A stretch of 64,000 bases of DNA from VXYL01 sp965243175 (GTDB lineage Bacteria; Pseudomonadota; Gammaproteobacteria; Pseudomonadales; Azotimanducaceae): NCBI GenBank assembly GCA_965243175.1, contig OZ251532.1:3162001-3226000 (forward strand), in the 5' to 3' direction. Positions within the stretch are counted from its first letter, which is position 1. Each line of letters opens with the position of its first letter. This document shows positions 44,923 through 52,193 of this stretch, one piece after another. The position numbers were made by a program, and so were the translations under genes. The notes beneath the pieces were generated by a model. It was not told the origin of the DNA and did not search any database. It saw only the letters and a program-made list of their open reading frames with translations.

Positions 44923-45894
44923 TCAGTACGTGGCGGCCGGCGCATCGTCGGGATCGGGTGCATGCGCACGGCCCACGAGTACACGGCCGGCATCGTCTCC
45001 ACTCGACCAGTCGAGAAGACATCGGTCGCGGCTCGCGAAGGCGACGCCATCCCCCGGCGCCACCGTCGTTTGGGCGCGGTCGAACGTCAACGTGAGCGCA
45101 TCCTCGATCGGTGCCAGCACGAGGACGCTCTGCTTGTCCTTGCCCTCCGGCAGCGTCTTTGCCCGAAGGTCGACGAGCTGGAACTCCGGCGTGGCTGCTT
45201 GCGGCACCGCCATGCGCGCCAGCGCGGTGCCGTTCTCGACCAGCTCCGGCGGGAGCGCGTCAGGGCGCAGCTCGCGGCAATCGGCGTCGAGGAGGTCTGG
45301 CCACAGCACGGCGGGCGCCCGCCAATGCAGCAGCAGGACTTCGGAGCGCCGCCCTTCGAAGACCGCTCGCCAGTGCGGGCGCCAACGCCCGTCGAAAAGC
45401 AGCACCGAGCCGGGCTCGCTCGCCCACGTTATGATTTCGCCCTCGGGTTGCTGCACGCTCACCGGCCAGGCGTCCAGGCCGTCCAAGGTGAGGGGAACGC
45501 TCATCGTGATGTCGAGCGGTGCGCGATCGACGTGCAGGGCCATGTCGCTGCCGCGGTCGTACTGCCAGAGAAAGGAGTTGCTGAACGAGCAGCCGGGGCG
45601 CGAGAGCAAGGCGCCGATTCGCGGCGCGAGCGCCATGCCGATCATCTTGCCGAACGGCGGATTGTAGAAGCCGACCTTGCGCTTCTCCGGGTCGTCCGTG
45701 AACGGTTTGCCGTGCGCGGACTCGGTGCCGAGGGACGAACGCAGGAACTCGATGGAGAGCCCGAGGTCGCCGAGGCTGAGTTCCAAGGGCAGAGGGCGCG
45801 GCTTACCTGTGTTCTCCCACTTGCGCGTCCGCCAGGCGGTGCTCGCGCCGTCCGTTGCCGCCGCCTTCACAGCGTCGCCGGGACCGAATCGCAT
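44923..45894 (-). CDS. 2-oxoglutarate/Fe(II) oxygenase (second type)
   Basis: A 323-residue protein with a double-stranded beta-helix dioxygenase core. The metal-binding HxD is in MALHVDRAPLDITMSVPLTL. The distal histidine is in LLFDGRWRPHWRAVF, with an arginine in EVLLLHWR as candidate 2-oxoglutarate ligand. It is not closely related to the TPR-containing oxygenase at 39147-40247, lacking its N-terminal region and YYHEI motif. The ATG at 45894 is chosen as the first methionine with a plausible spacing to CAGGG. The open frame extends about 24 codons further to a TTG. It precedes cyclase copy 2, and the ISKra4 element begins about 150 bases upstream of its start. Confidence 0.72.
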   Translation of the reverse strand: MRFGPGDAVKAAATDGASTAWRTRKWENTGKPRPLPLELSLGDLGLSIEFLRSSLGTESAHGKPFTDDPEKRKVGFYNPPFGKMIGMALAPRIGALLSRPGCSFSNSFLWQYDRGSDMALHVDRAPLDITMSVPLTLDGLDAWPVSVQQPEGEIITWASEPGSVLLFDGRWRPHWRAVFEGRRSEVLLLHWRAPAVLWPDLLDADCRELRPDALPPELVENGTALARMAVPQAATPEFQLVDLRAKTLPEGKDKQSVLVLAPIEDALTLTFDRAQTTVAPGDGVAFASRDRCLLDWSSGDDAGRVLVGRAHAPDPDDAPAATY

Positions 45895-46032
45895 GGCCCT
45901 GTCAGGGGCCCGTGCGTCGGTGCGGCCTGCCGCCACACGTCGTCGCCGAGTTTGCCGATCGAGCAAGGCGATTGCCGCTTTCTCTCCATCCGCGCAGAGT
46001 GCTTTAAAGCGGCCTCCCTAGTCAAGACGGGA

Positions 46033-46041
46033 TGCTGGCCG
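46033..46041. repeat. 9-bp target-site duplication, left copy
   Basis: TGCTGGCCG directly abuts the left inverted repeat and is repeated exactly at 47750-47758. Confidence 0.85.
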
Positions 46042-46076
46042 GGGTGTGCGACAGATCGTAGGTCAGTGGTTGCTCA
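46042..46076. repeat. Left terminal inverted repeat of the IS
   Basis: 35 bases matching the reverse complement of 47715-47749 at all but one position. A weaker match continues inward for about 14 bases. Confidence 0.92.
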
Positions 46077-46088
46077 CCAAGTCCATTC

Positions 46089-47492
46089 TCAAGCGGCGAG
46101 TGCGGCGACGCGGTCGTTCCAGTAGTCGTCGAGCTGGCCTCCGATGCGCGCGCAGCGGAGCCAGAGGACGGGGTTGGCGCCGGCCACGGTCCAGCGCATT
46201 CCGGGGCCTTTCGCGCGCTGGCCGACGACGTTCTTGCAGCCCGCCTCGATGACGCCGGAACCGATCGGCAGGCCGCTGGCGAGGTATTCGTCGTAGCGCA
46301 TGCGGTCGCGCCGGGCGCCGAGGTACGCGACCGCGCGGCGGCACTCCTCGGCTTCGCCGCCGCGCTTGCGCAGGTCGTCCAGGGCGTCGTCGACGCGGCC
46401 CGCCTTGAGCATCGCGCACAGCTTCTTCGCCCACGCCTCGGCGAGGTCGCCGTCGCCGTGGCGGGCGCGCGCCGCCGCCCACAGGTACTCCGCCGCGTGG
46501 TAGTAGTCGACGATCCTCTCGGCGTCCGGGAACCAGTCGTCGAACACCCGCCGGATCCACTCCGCGCCGTCGCCGACGCACACGTCGACGTCGCCCGGCC
46601 CGCAGCCCGCCGCCGCCAGTTCGCGCAGCAGCCGCCGCTCGAACGGCGACTCCCGGCCGGGCGTCTCCGCCGCGCTCTCGATCGCCGCGAACAGCACCGC
46701 CGCGCCCTCCACCATGCGCGGGCGGCCCTCGGCGTCCGTCTCGGACACCCACAGCGCGCCCACCTTCGCCTCGCGCGTGCCAGCCCGTCCGCCGTCCTTG
46801 CCGGAACGCCCCTCGGTCTCGCTCGGCAGCGCCGGAACGCCCGTGCCGTCCACCGCGCAGCACAGCTTCCGCCCCGGCTTCGACGCCTCCCGCGCCAGCG
46901 AGGCCCCGTCGCCGTCGCCTCCCCCTTCCGACCGCCACGCCTCCAGATCGTCGCCCACCGCCCGCGTCGTCCGCTCCACCCGCTTCGCGCCGAAGTTCAG
47001 CCCCGACAGCTCGCGCAGCAACTCGTCCGCCCCCGCGTAGCTGCACTGCGAACCCGCCAGGCTCGCCAGACGCCGCGCCGACGGCGTCATCGAACCCTCG
47101 ACGCCCAGCCGCCGCGCCCGCGGGCGAACGCTGCGCCCGCACTCCCGGCACCCGCGCCGCGCCATCTCCACCCGCACGCTCCCCAGCACCGTCTCCACGC
47201 GCACCTCGTCGACCCGCAGCAGCCGCGTCCGACCGCCGCACGCCGGGCACGCGCACGGCGCCGCGTCGTCCTTCCCGTACGCCAGCTCCAGCCCTTGCCG
47301 CGCCAACTCCTGCATGTCCGCGCGCAGCCGCATGTCCAGCAGCGCCGCATCCCTCGAACCGGACCCGCAGCGCGCCATCTCGAACCGCGCCAAACGCGCC
47401 GTCGCCGCCACCAGCTCCCGCCGCAGCCCCGCGCCTTCACCCTCTTCGCGCTTGCGTTCCTCTTCCAACTCCTCGACAGTCCCTGTCGCCAT
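46089..47492 (-). CDS. ISKra4-family transposase
   Basis: A 467-residue transposase beginning MATGTVEELEEERKREE, with GGAAGGAGA about eight bases before the ATG. A zinc-finger-like region (CACPACGGRTR, GCRECGRSV) precedes the DDE-type catalytic region. Family motifs include AVDGTGVPALPSE, GTREAKVGALWVSE, VCVGDGAEWIRR, IVDYYHAAEYLW and the C-terminal GLPIGSGVIEAGCKNVVGQR followed by GMRW. The frame is intact, so the element could still be mobile. In-frame codons upstream of the ATG lack a ribosome-binding site. Confidence 0.92.
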   Translation of the reverse strand: MATGTVEELEEERKREEGEGAGLRRELVAATARLARFEMARCGSGSRDAALLDMRLRADMQELARQGLELAYGKDDAAPCACPACGGRTRLLRVDEVRVETVLGSVRVEMARRGCRECGRSVRPRARRLGVEGSMTPSARRLASLAGSQCSYAGADELLRELSGLNFGAKRVERTTRAVGDDLEAWRSEGGGDGDGASLAREASKPGRKLCCAVDGTGVPALPSETEGRSGKDGGRAGTREAKVGALWVSETDAEGRPRMVEGAAVLFAAIESAAETPGRESPFERRLLRELAAAGCGPGDVDVCVGDGAEWIRRVFDDWFPDAERIVDYYHAAEYLWAAARARHGDGDLAEAWAKKLCAMLKAGRVDDALDDLRKRGGEAEECRRAVAYLGARRDRMRYDEYLASGLPIGSGVIEAGCKNVVGQRAKGPGMRWTVAGANPVLWLRCARIGGQLDDYWNDRVAALAA

Positions 47493-47714
47493 GGCGGGTC
47501 TCCTTCCCCTGGCTCGTTTCGCAAAAACGCCAAGAGTACGAGACCCGCCTTGGCTCAACCCCCTCGACCGCCGACCTCCGCGCCAGAACGGCCCGGGCGC
47601 GGCGACCACCGACGACGGCGGCTTCAGCCACGGCGCGCTCTGAACGGCATCGGGCGCCAATCCGTCCTCCGCAACGGCCGCGTCGCTCGACTCGCCGCCC
47701 GAGATCGGACCCAG

Positions 47715-47749
47715 TGAGCAACCACTGACCTACGATTTGTCGCACACCC
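47715..47749. repeat. Right terminal inverted repeat of the IS
   Basis: Partner of 46042-46076, with one mismatch. Confidence 0.92.
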
Positions 47750-47758
47750 TGCTGGCCG
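47750..47758. repeat. 9-bp target-site duplication, right copy
   Basis: TGCTGGCCG, identical to 46033-46041, immediately outside the right inverted repeat. Confidence 0.85.
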
Positions 47759-47768
47759 AAGGAGCCGC

Positions 47769-48590
47769 CTAGCCGTCGATCTCGCGGTACCCGAACGCGC
47801 CAAGGAGGCCATGCGCTCTGCCGAACACGCGATTGAGGGCGGCGACTTCCACACCGTTCAAGCGTTCGATCTGGCGCGCGTTCATATCCGTGAGCATGGC
47901 GTGGTACGTGCCCTTCACCGGCAGGCGTTGGCGCAGTTCGAGGTCGTCGAGTTGCGGTACCAGCGCCTGGATTCGCGCCGCCACCTCCTCTGGCGCTGCG
48001 CACATGGCCTCATAGGTGAAGAAGACGCCGCTCGCCCGCCAGCGCTCGATGTTGCGCCGCTGCGCCTCCATGCAGGCCACCACGTGTACCGCTGCCGCCT
48101 CGGCCAGACGCGCTTCGCAGCCGTCGAACAGGCGCTGGTAGTCGCCGGGAAAGCGCCGCCGGAAGTTGCGGCAGATGCCTTCGCAGACAGCGTAGGGATT
48201 GCGCACCATGAACAGGAATCTGGCGTTGCGGAAGTGCTGCGCCAATGCAGCCACTTGCAGCAGGAACGGCGGCGACTTGGTGAGGAAGACGGATGCGCGC
48301 GGGTGGCTCGCCGATGCCTGGAAGTACCACGCCTTGCGCGTGTGCGGCCAGTCGTAGGCGTCCGCGTCCGCGAAGCGTCGCAGCGCTTCTTCCCGCGCCG
48401 CCCAGATCATCCCCGGCGCGTCGACGCCCGGCCCGAAGGACGTGCGCGGTCCGCGGAAACCGGGCATGCGCTGCCCTTCGGCCGGCAGACGCCAGACCGC
48501 TCGGCAGGTCCCCAGCGCCGCGTTCAGGAACGTCGAACCGCTGTTGTTGGCGCAGATGACGAACAGGTGCGCGTCGAGGATGCGCTCCAT
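47769..48590 (-). CDS. Sulfotransferase-family protein (copy 2, divergent)
   Basis: A 273-residue protein of the sulfotransferase fold. The 5'-phosphosulfate loop is the variant ICANNSGSTFLNAAL near the N-terminus. The 3'-phosphate motif is FLFMVRNPYAVCEGI. KSPPFLLQVAAL lies between them, as in tyrosylprotein-type enzymes. It is not a close relative of the 40240-41187 sulfotransferase. The start is uncertain: ATG 48590 fits the beginning of the first strand, GTG 48614 is an in-frame alternative, and neither has a good ribosome-binding site. The stop lies only ten bases from the IS target duplication. It follows the nucleotidyltransferase-fold gene on the same strand and probably belongs to the same cluster. 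Confidence 0.75.
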   Translation of the reverse strand: MERILDAHLFVICANNSGSTFLNAALGTCRAVWRLPAEGQRMPGFRGPRTSFGPGVDAPGMIWAAREEALRRFADADAYDWPHTRKAWYFQASASHPRASVFLTKSPPFLLQVAALAQHFRNARFLFMVRNPYAVCEGICRNFRRRFPGDYQRLFDGCEARLAEAAAVHVVACMEAQRRNIERWRASGVFFTYEAMCAAPEEVAARIQALVPQLDDLELRQRLPVKGTYHAMLTDMNARQIERLNGVEVAALNRVFGRAHGLLGAFGYREIDG

Positions 48591-48657
48591 GTCGAAGTCG
48601 GCGCCGCGCAACACGGCTTGAGGGGCGAGACGAGCCAAAACAGGCGAACCGAGCGCG

Positions 48658-49821
48658 TCAGCGCGGCGGTTCCAACCGCGCCTGCAAAGCATCCTTGGCC
48701 CAGAGCCAAGGCCGAAGGAAGAAGTAGAGGAAGAACAGCCGATCCGGCAGATCCACGCGCTGCCAGTCCTCCGGCACCACCATCAGACGGGCGAGCTCGT
48801 GCGTCGCGAAGCGCAGGTTCGGCTTGACCGCGGCGCGCAACGGTACCTTGCGCCAGAACGGCGGCCAGCGCCCGGTGCGCCAGATCTCGGGCAGCATCCG
48901 GGCGACCGCACGCGCCCGCCATCCTTCGACGGCGGGGCCCCGGCTCACCCCCAGCGCCCGACACGCCACCAGCGTGGAGTGCCATACGGCGTCGATGCCG
49001 GCGCTCTCGCAGCGGACCGCCATCCGCGCCAACTCGGCGTCGTCGCTGCGGTCGAGGCACAGCGCCACGTCGCACAGCCACTTGAGCAGCCGCCAGCCAT
49101 GACCGACGCCGTGGCACATCAAGTGCAGCAGCTCGTCTTCGGGCGCCTGTGTCGGATAGACGTCCGGGCCGATCCGCACCATCGCCCGGCGCTCGTGCAG
49201 CCGCGCGAACGGCGCATCGAAGTAGTGGGGATTCCCCAGAATGCGGCGATGCAGCTCGAGCCACACGCCCCGCCGCGCGAACGTTTCCTCCTTCTTCACC
49301 CGCTGCGCCCAGCGGCGTCTGACCGGCGTCTCTGGGAAGGTTCTCGCCGGCTCGAAGCCAGCCGCGCAAACGGCCTCGCGGGCTGCGGGGAACGATTCCG
49401 GCGGAACCAGCAGGTCGATGTCCACCGCATCGCGGACGAACGGATCGCCGTACAGCCGCTGCGCCAGAGGCAGGCCCTTGAGCACCAGGAACGGCGTATC
49501 GCGCACGGCGAAGCCCGCCGCCAAACGACGCAGCCCGTCCAGTTGGCGCATGCCGCGCCGAAGCGCGGCGACGCGCTGCTGCCGCAGCTTCGCGATCAAC
49601 GCCGCCAAAGCCGCGCCTGCGTGATCTTGCGGCGCTTGGCCGCGGCGCAGCAAACCGCTCACTTGATGGGTCGCGGCGAACGCGGCCAGGCCGTCGAGGT
49701 CCGCGATCTGCGCGAGCAGTTCCGCGTCGGCGCCCGCGCTGTCGCCCAGCGACAGACTCAGCCGCAGCGCCGCGAGCAAGCCATCCAGCGGCGGGGCCGG
49801 AGCGAGGGAAGGCGCTGCCAA
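48658..49821 (-). CDS. Nucleotidyltransferase-fold family protein of lasso clusters
   Basis: About 387 residues of the nucleotidyltransferase family (NTP_transf_5 type) repeatedly seen beside kinase-containing lasso peptide clusters. Key features: LVLKGLPLAQRLYGDP, then RDAVDIDLLVPPE, which supplies the paired acidic residues of a minimal nucleotidyltransferase active site; later WLELHRRILGNPHYF and LLHLMCHGVGHGWRLLKWLCDV. Family members are thought to modify the peptide or a kinase product, but the reaction is not established. The start is uncertain: TTG 49821 precedes the first conserved helix (LLAALRLSLSL), and a longer frame opens at TTG 49935. No ATG or GTG with a good ribosome-binding site is present. 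It is the most upstream gene of the cluster. Confidence 0.7.
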   Translation of the reverse strand: MAAPSLAPAPPLDGLLAALRLSLSLGDSAGADAELLAQIADLDGLAAFAATHQVSGLLRRGQAPQDHAGAALAALIAKLRQQRVAALRRGMRQLDGLRRLAAGFAVRDTPFLVLKGLPLAQRLYGDPFVRDAVDIDLLVPPESFPAAREAVCAAGFEPARTFPETPVRRRWAQRVKKEETFARRGVWLELHRRILGNPHYFDAPFARLHERRAMVRIGPDVYPTQAPEDELLHLMCHGVGHGWRLLKWLCDVALCLDRSDDAELARMAVRCESAGIDAVWHSTLVACRALGVSRGPAVEGWRARAVARMLPEIWRTGRWPPFWRKVPLRAAVKPNLRFATHELARLMVVPEDWQRVDLPDRLFFLYFFLRPWLWAKDALQARLEPPR

Positions 49822-49982
49822 GGCAGAGAGTCTAGGCCCGCCCCCGACAGGGGCGCGTCCACATTGCCAGACTCGACTCGACTGCGAAGATCGATGCCAT
49901 GCGAAAAGCGTAGCGGGGGAGGCGAACCGAGGCAACCGCGCTGGACGACCGCGCCAAGCGCCGTGGTTGCCACCCCTTGGCG

Positions 49983-50423
49983 TCAGCTATCGGCCGAGCT
50001 GGGCGAAGCGCCGTGTTCCTTCAGGATGTCCGCACACAGTTCCACGCATTCGTTGCAGATGGTGGATTGCGATCCGGCGATCAGTTTCGACACCTCTTCC
50101 TTCGGCTTCTTGCAGAACGAGCAATGCGACTGCCAGTCGGCAGATCCTGCCAAGTTGGGCAGCTCCTTCGGCGCGAGCTCCAGCAACTGATCGCGGGCCT
50201 CGATGAAGGCCTTCTGGCGGCGCCAGCTGGCGAAGCCGTGTTGCCGGGCCACCACGAGCTGCGCCCGTTGCAGCGAGAACGCGCTGTCGGCGTCGAAGTA
50301 GGGCGCCACGCGCTCGAGCGCTTGCGGGTCGCCCGCCTGCACGGCCTTGAGCAGCTGCTTGGCGTGGTCCTTGAGGGTTTGCAGTTGAATGCCGTCCGGC
50401 AACGGCGCGGGTTCGTCGGCCAT
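49983..50423 (-). CDS. Small protein with ClpX-type zinc finger and helical N-terminal domain
   Basis: A 146-residue cytoplasmic protein. Residues ~14-80 form a helical domain (LKDHAKQLLKAVQAGDPQAL, AQLVVARQHGFASWRRQKAF) seen in other small bacterial proteins. Residues ~100-135 match the zinc-binding domain at the N-terminus of ClpX, with Cys101, Cys104, Cys123 and Cys126 (CSFC, then ICNEC). No AAA+ ATPase follows, so this is not ClpX. In ClpX this domain binds adaptors and substrates, so a role linked to ClpXP delivery is possible but unproven. A perfect AGGAGG lies five bases before the ATG. Confidence 0.85.
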   Translation of the reverse strand: MADEPAPLPDGIQLQTLKDHAKQLLKAVQAGDPQALERVAPYFDADSAFSLQRAQLVVARQHGFASWRRQKAFIEARDQLLELAPKELPNLAGSADWQSHCSFCKKPKEEVSKLIAGSQSTICNECVELCADILKEHGASPSSADS

Positions 50424-50661
50424 GAGGACCTCCTTTCGCGTTGGGCCCGGTGTCCGCGCCGTGGGCCGAAAGAAGGTGGCGATGTCGGTACGTCAGATGG
50501 CGGCTATTGCCTTCCCGCGGATCGGATGCGCTCTGACACGCACACCGAACCCTAGCGTTGCGCTGGCCGCGGGTCAATGCCATGCGCGACGGCGAGCGGT
50601 TCACTTTGCAGCCCGCCTTGACTATATTGGCGGGTGTGCGCGGCTAGGCGGTTTGGCGAAA

Positions 50662-51246
50662 ATGGCGTGGCCCATCGACACGGTGCGCAAACAGGCTCGG
50701 ATGCGGCCCTTCCGCCAGCGCGACTCTCGCCGGCAGGAGGGGCACGCCGCCATCGAGTTCGGCCTCCTGCTGATGACGGTCATCCTGCTGTTCGCCTTCG
50801 TCGGCGAGTGGCTGCGGTTCTCGCTGATTTCCCAGACCTTGGCGCGCACGACGCACCTGAGCGCCCGCGCCGTGGCGGCGCAACCGACCGCCACCGCCTG
50901 CGAGGCCACGGTCACCAACACCTTCACCGAAGACGTCACCGCCAGCTGGCTGCTCGACCGCAACGACGACGGCACTCTCGACGTCGTGGTCACCACCGCC
51001 GACGGCTGGCCGGCGAACACTGGCGAGGTCAACTTGGCGATCAGCTGGGAGGACAATCCCAACGACGGCGCCGAGACGGAGATCGCCTGGGACGACGCCG
51101 TGGCCGGCAGTTGCGGCGGCACCGGCACTTGGCTGCGCATCCGCGCCCGGGCGGCGCCGCTGCCGTGGTACGGCCCCTTCAGAACCTTGATGCCGGACGG
51201 ATTGGCGCTCAGCCACGAGAGCTGGGCGAGGAACAGCCGGGCGTGA
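50662..51246 (+). CDS. TadE-like pseudopilin/assembly protein
   Basis: A 194-residue protein with the TadE arrangement: a short basic cytoplasmic N-terminus (RPFRQRDSRRQEG), then GHAAIEFGLLLMTVILLFAF, with the glutamate at position 5 of the hydrophobic segment as in type IV pilins, and a periplasmic domain with two cysteines. The ATG is the first methionine before this segment. The stop overlaps the next start (GTGA). TadE-type proteins are minor pilins of Flp/Tad pili. No tadA, tadB, tadC or rcpA gene is in the window. Confidence 0.8.
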   Translation: MAWPIDTVRKQARMRPFRQRDSRRQEGHAAIEFGLLLMTVILLFAFVGEWLRFSLISQTLARTTHLSARAVAAQPTATACEATVTNTFTEDVTASWLLDRNDDGTLDVVVTTADGWPANTGEVNLAISWEDNPNDGAETEIAWDDAVAGSCGGTGTWLRIRARAAPLPWYGPFRTLMPDGLALSHESWARNSRA

Positions 51247-52193
51247 ACGGGATTGCCAGCAGCGATGCAGGCGGGGCGTCTTCCTTGCGAACGCGAACGC
51301 GCCGCCGCCCTCCGCGCTCCGCTGGCGGGCGCGCGAGCGGATCCGCCGCGGTCGAGTTCGTCATGATCATCCCCTTTGCTTTGGTGCTGATGGCGGCCAT
51401 CATGGACTTGCGCTCGTTCACGCTCTACCAGGCGGATTTGGACCGCGAGCTCTACACCGTGGCCGAGGTCATCGCTGGCGCCGGGTCTTGGGATGCCACC
51501 ACCGCCGAGGACGCCCTGCGCAAGGTCATGCGCGCCGGTGCCGACCGGCTGCGCGGCTGCCCGTTGCAGAACGCCGACGCTTGCGGGCGCAGCGCCGGCT
51601 GGATGCGCGTGGTGGTGATCGCGCGCCCGCGCGACGATCCCGGCGACCCCTCGGCGACGCCGCCCGAGCCGGCCGTGCCGGCGACGAACTCCGACGGCAC
51701 CAACTGCAATCCGACGTCGGGAACGGCGCCGTTCTGCGAACCGGAGGTGCTGTTCGAGGTGGACTTCGACACCGCGACCGCCGGCATCCAGCGCGCCGAA
51801 TGGGGCGGCGACGCGACCGACAACAATCTCTGCGCGGGAAGCGCCTCCGGCATGCCGAACGAAGGCGTGCAGTTCGGTCGCAACGTCGTCGTGCTGCCGA
51901 ACGAGGCCGCGGACCCGGACGGCGATGGCCCCGACCCGGCGCCGCAGCCGACCGAATGGATCAGCCGCGAGCTGACCAGCGACGAATGGTGGACCGTGGT
52001 GGAGGTCTGCACCCATTTCGCCGGCGGCACGTCGACGCCCGGCATGTTCGGCGGCGGGATGACCGGCTTCGCGCTGAACGCCTTCGACGTGTCCGGCAGT
52101 GGCGCCTTGCCGCGCCGCGTTGCCTGGGGTTCCACGGAAGTGCTTGACGACTGCAACTGGTGCGGCGCCACCGCCGCCGGAGGGACGCCGTGA
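51243..52193 (+). CDS. TadE/TadG-like pseudopilin
   Basis: A 316-residue protein, GTG start overlapping the previous stop. A basic N-terminus (RTRTRRRPPRSAGGR) leads into SGSAAVEFVMIIPFALVLMA, again with Glu at pilin position 5. The long extracytoplasmic part contains several cysteines (CPLQNADAC, CNPTSGTAPFC, CNWC) likely to form disulfides, and proline-rich linkers. It is the second of three overlapping genes of a tad-like minor-pilin operon. Confidence 0.78.
   Translation: MNGIASSDAGGASSLRTRTRRRPPRSAGGRASGSAAVEFVMIIPFALVLMAAIMDLRSFTLYQADLDRELYTVAEVIAGAGSWDATTAEDALRKVMRAGADRLRGCPLQNADACGRSAGWMRVVVIARPRDDPGDPSATPPEPAVPATNSDGTNCNPTSGTAPFCEPEVLFEVDFDTATAGIQRAEWGGDATDNNLCAGSASGMPNEGVQFGRNVVVLPNEAADPDGDGPDPAPQPTEWISRELTSDEWWTVVEVCTHFAGGTSTPGMFGGGMTGFALNAFDVSGSGALPRRVAWGSTEVLDDCNWCGATAAGGTP

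Larger units (their letters stand above)
46042..47749 (-). mobile_element. Intact ISKra4-family insertion sequence (1,708 bp)
   Basis: Bounded by 35-bp terminal inverted repeats (46042-46076 and 47715-47749, one mismatch, outer ends GGGTGTGCGACA) and a 9-bp direct duplication. It carries one full-length transposase gene. It lies in the gap between the second sulfotransferase gene (stop at 47769) and the oxygenase gene starting at 45894. It interrupts no recognisable coding sequence but probably separates the two transcriptionally. Removing it and one duplication would leave a gap of about 157 bases. Confidence 0.93.

Noticed and set aside
46458..47717. 419-codon plus-strand frame opposite the transposase
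   Set aside because: Arg/Pro/His-rich shadow; the minus-strand transposase is unambiguous.
47437..48003. 188-codon minus-strand frame spanning the right end of the IS
   Set aside because: It crosses the inverted repeat and overlaps the sulfotransferase and transposase genes in another frame; Arg/Gly-rich low-information translation.
49983..50423. ClpX or another AAA+ protein
   Set aside because: Only the zinc-binding domain is present; there is no Walker A or AAA+ module in or after the frame.
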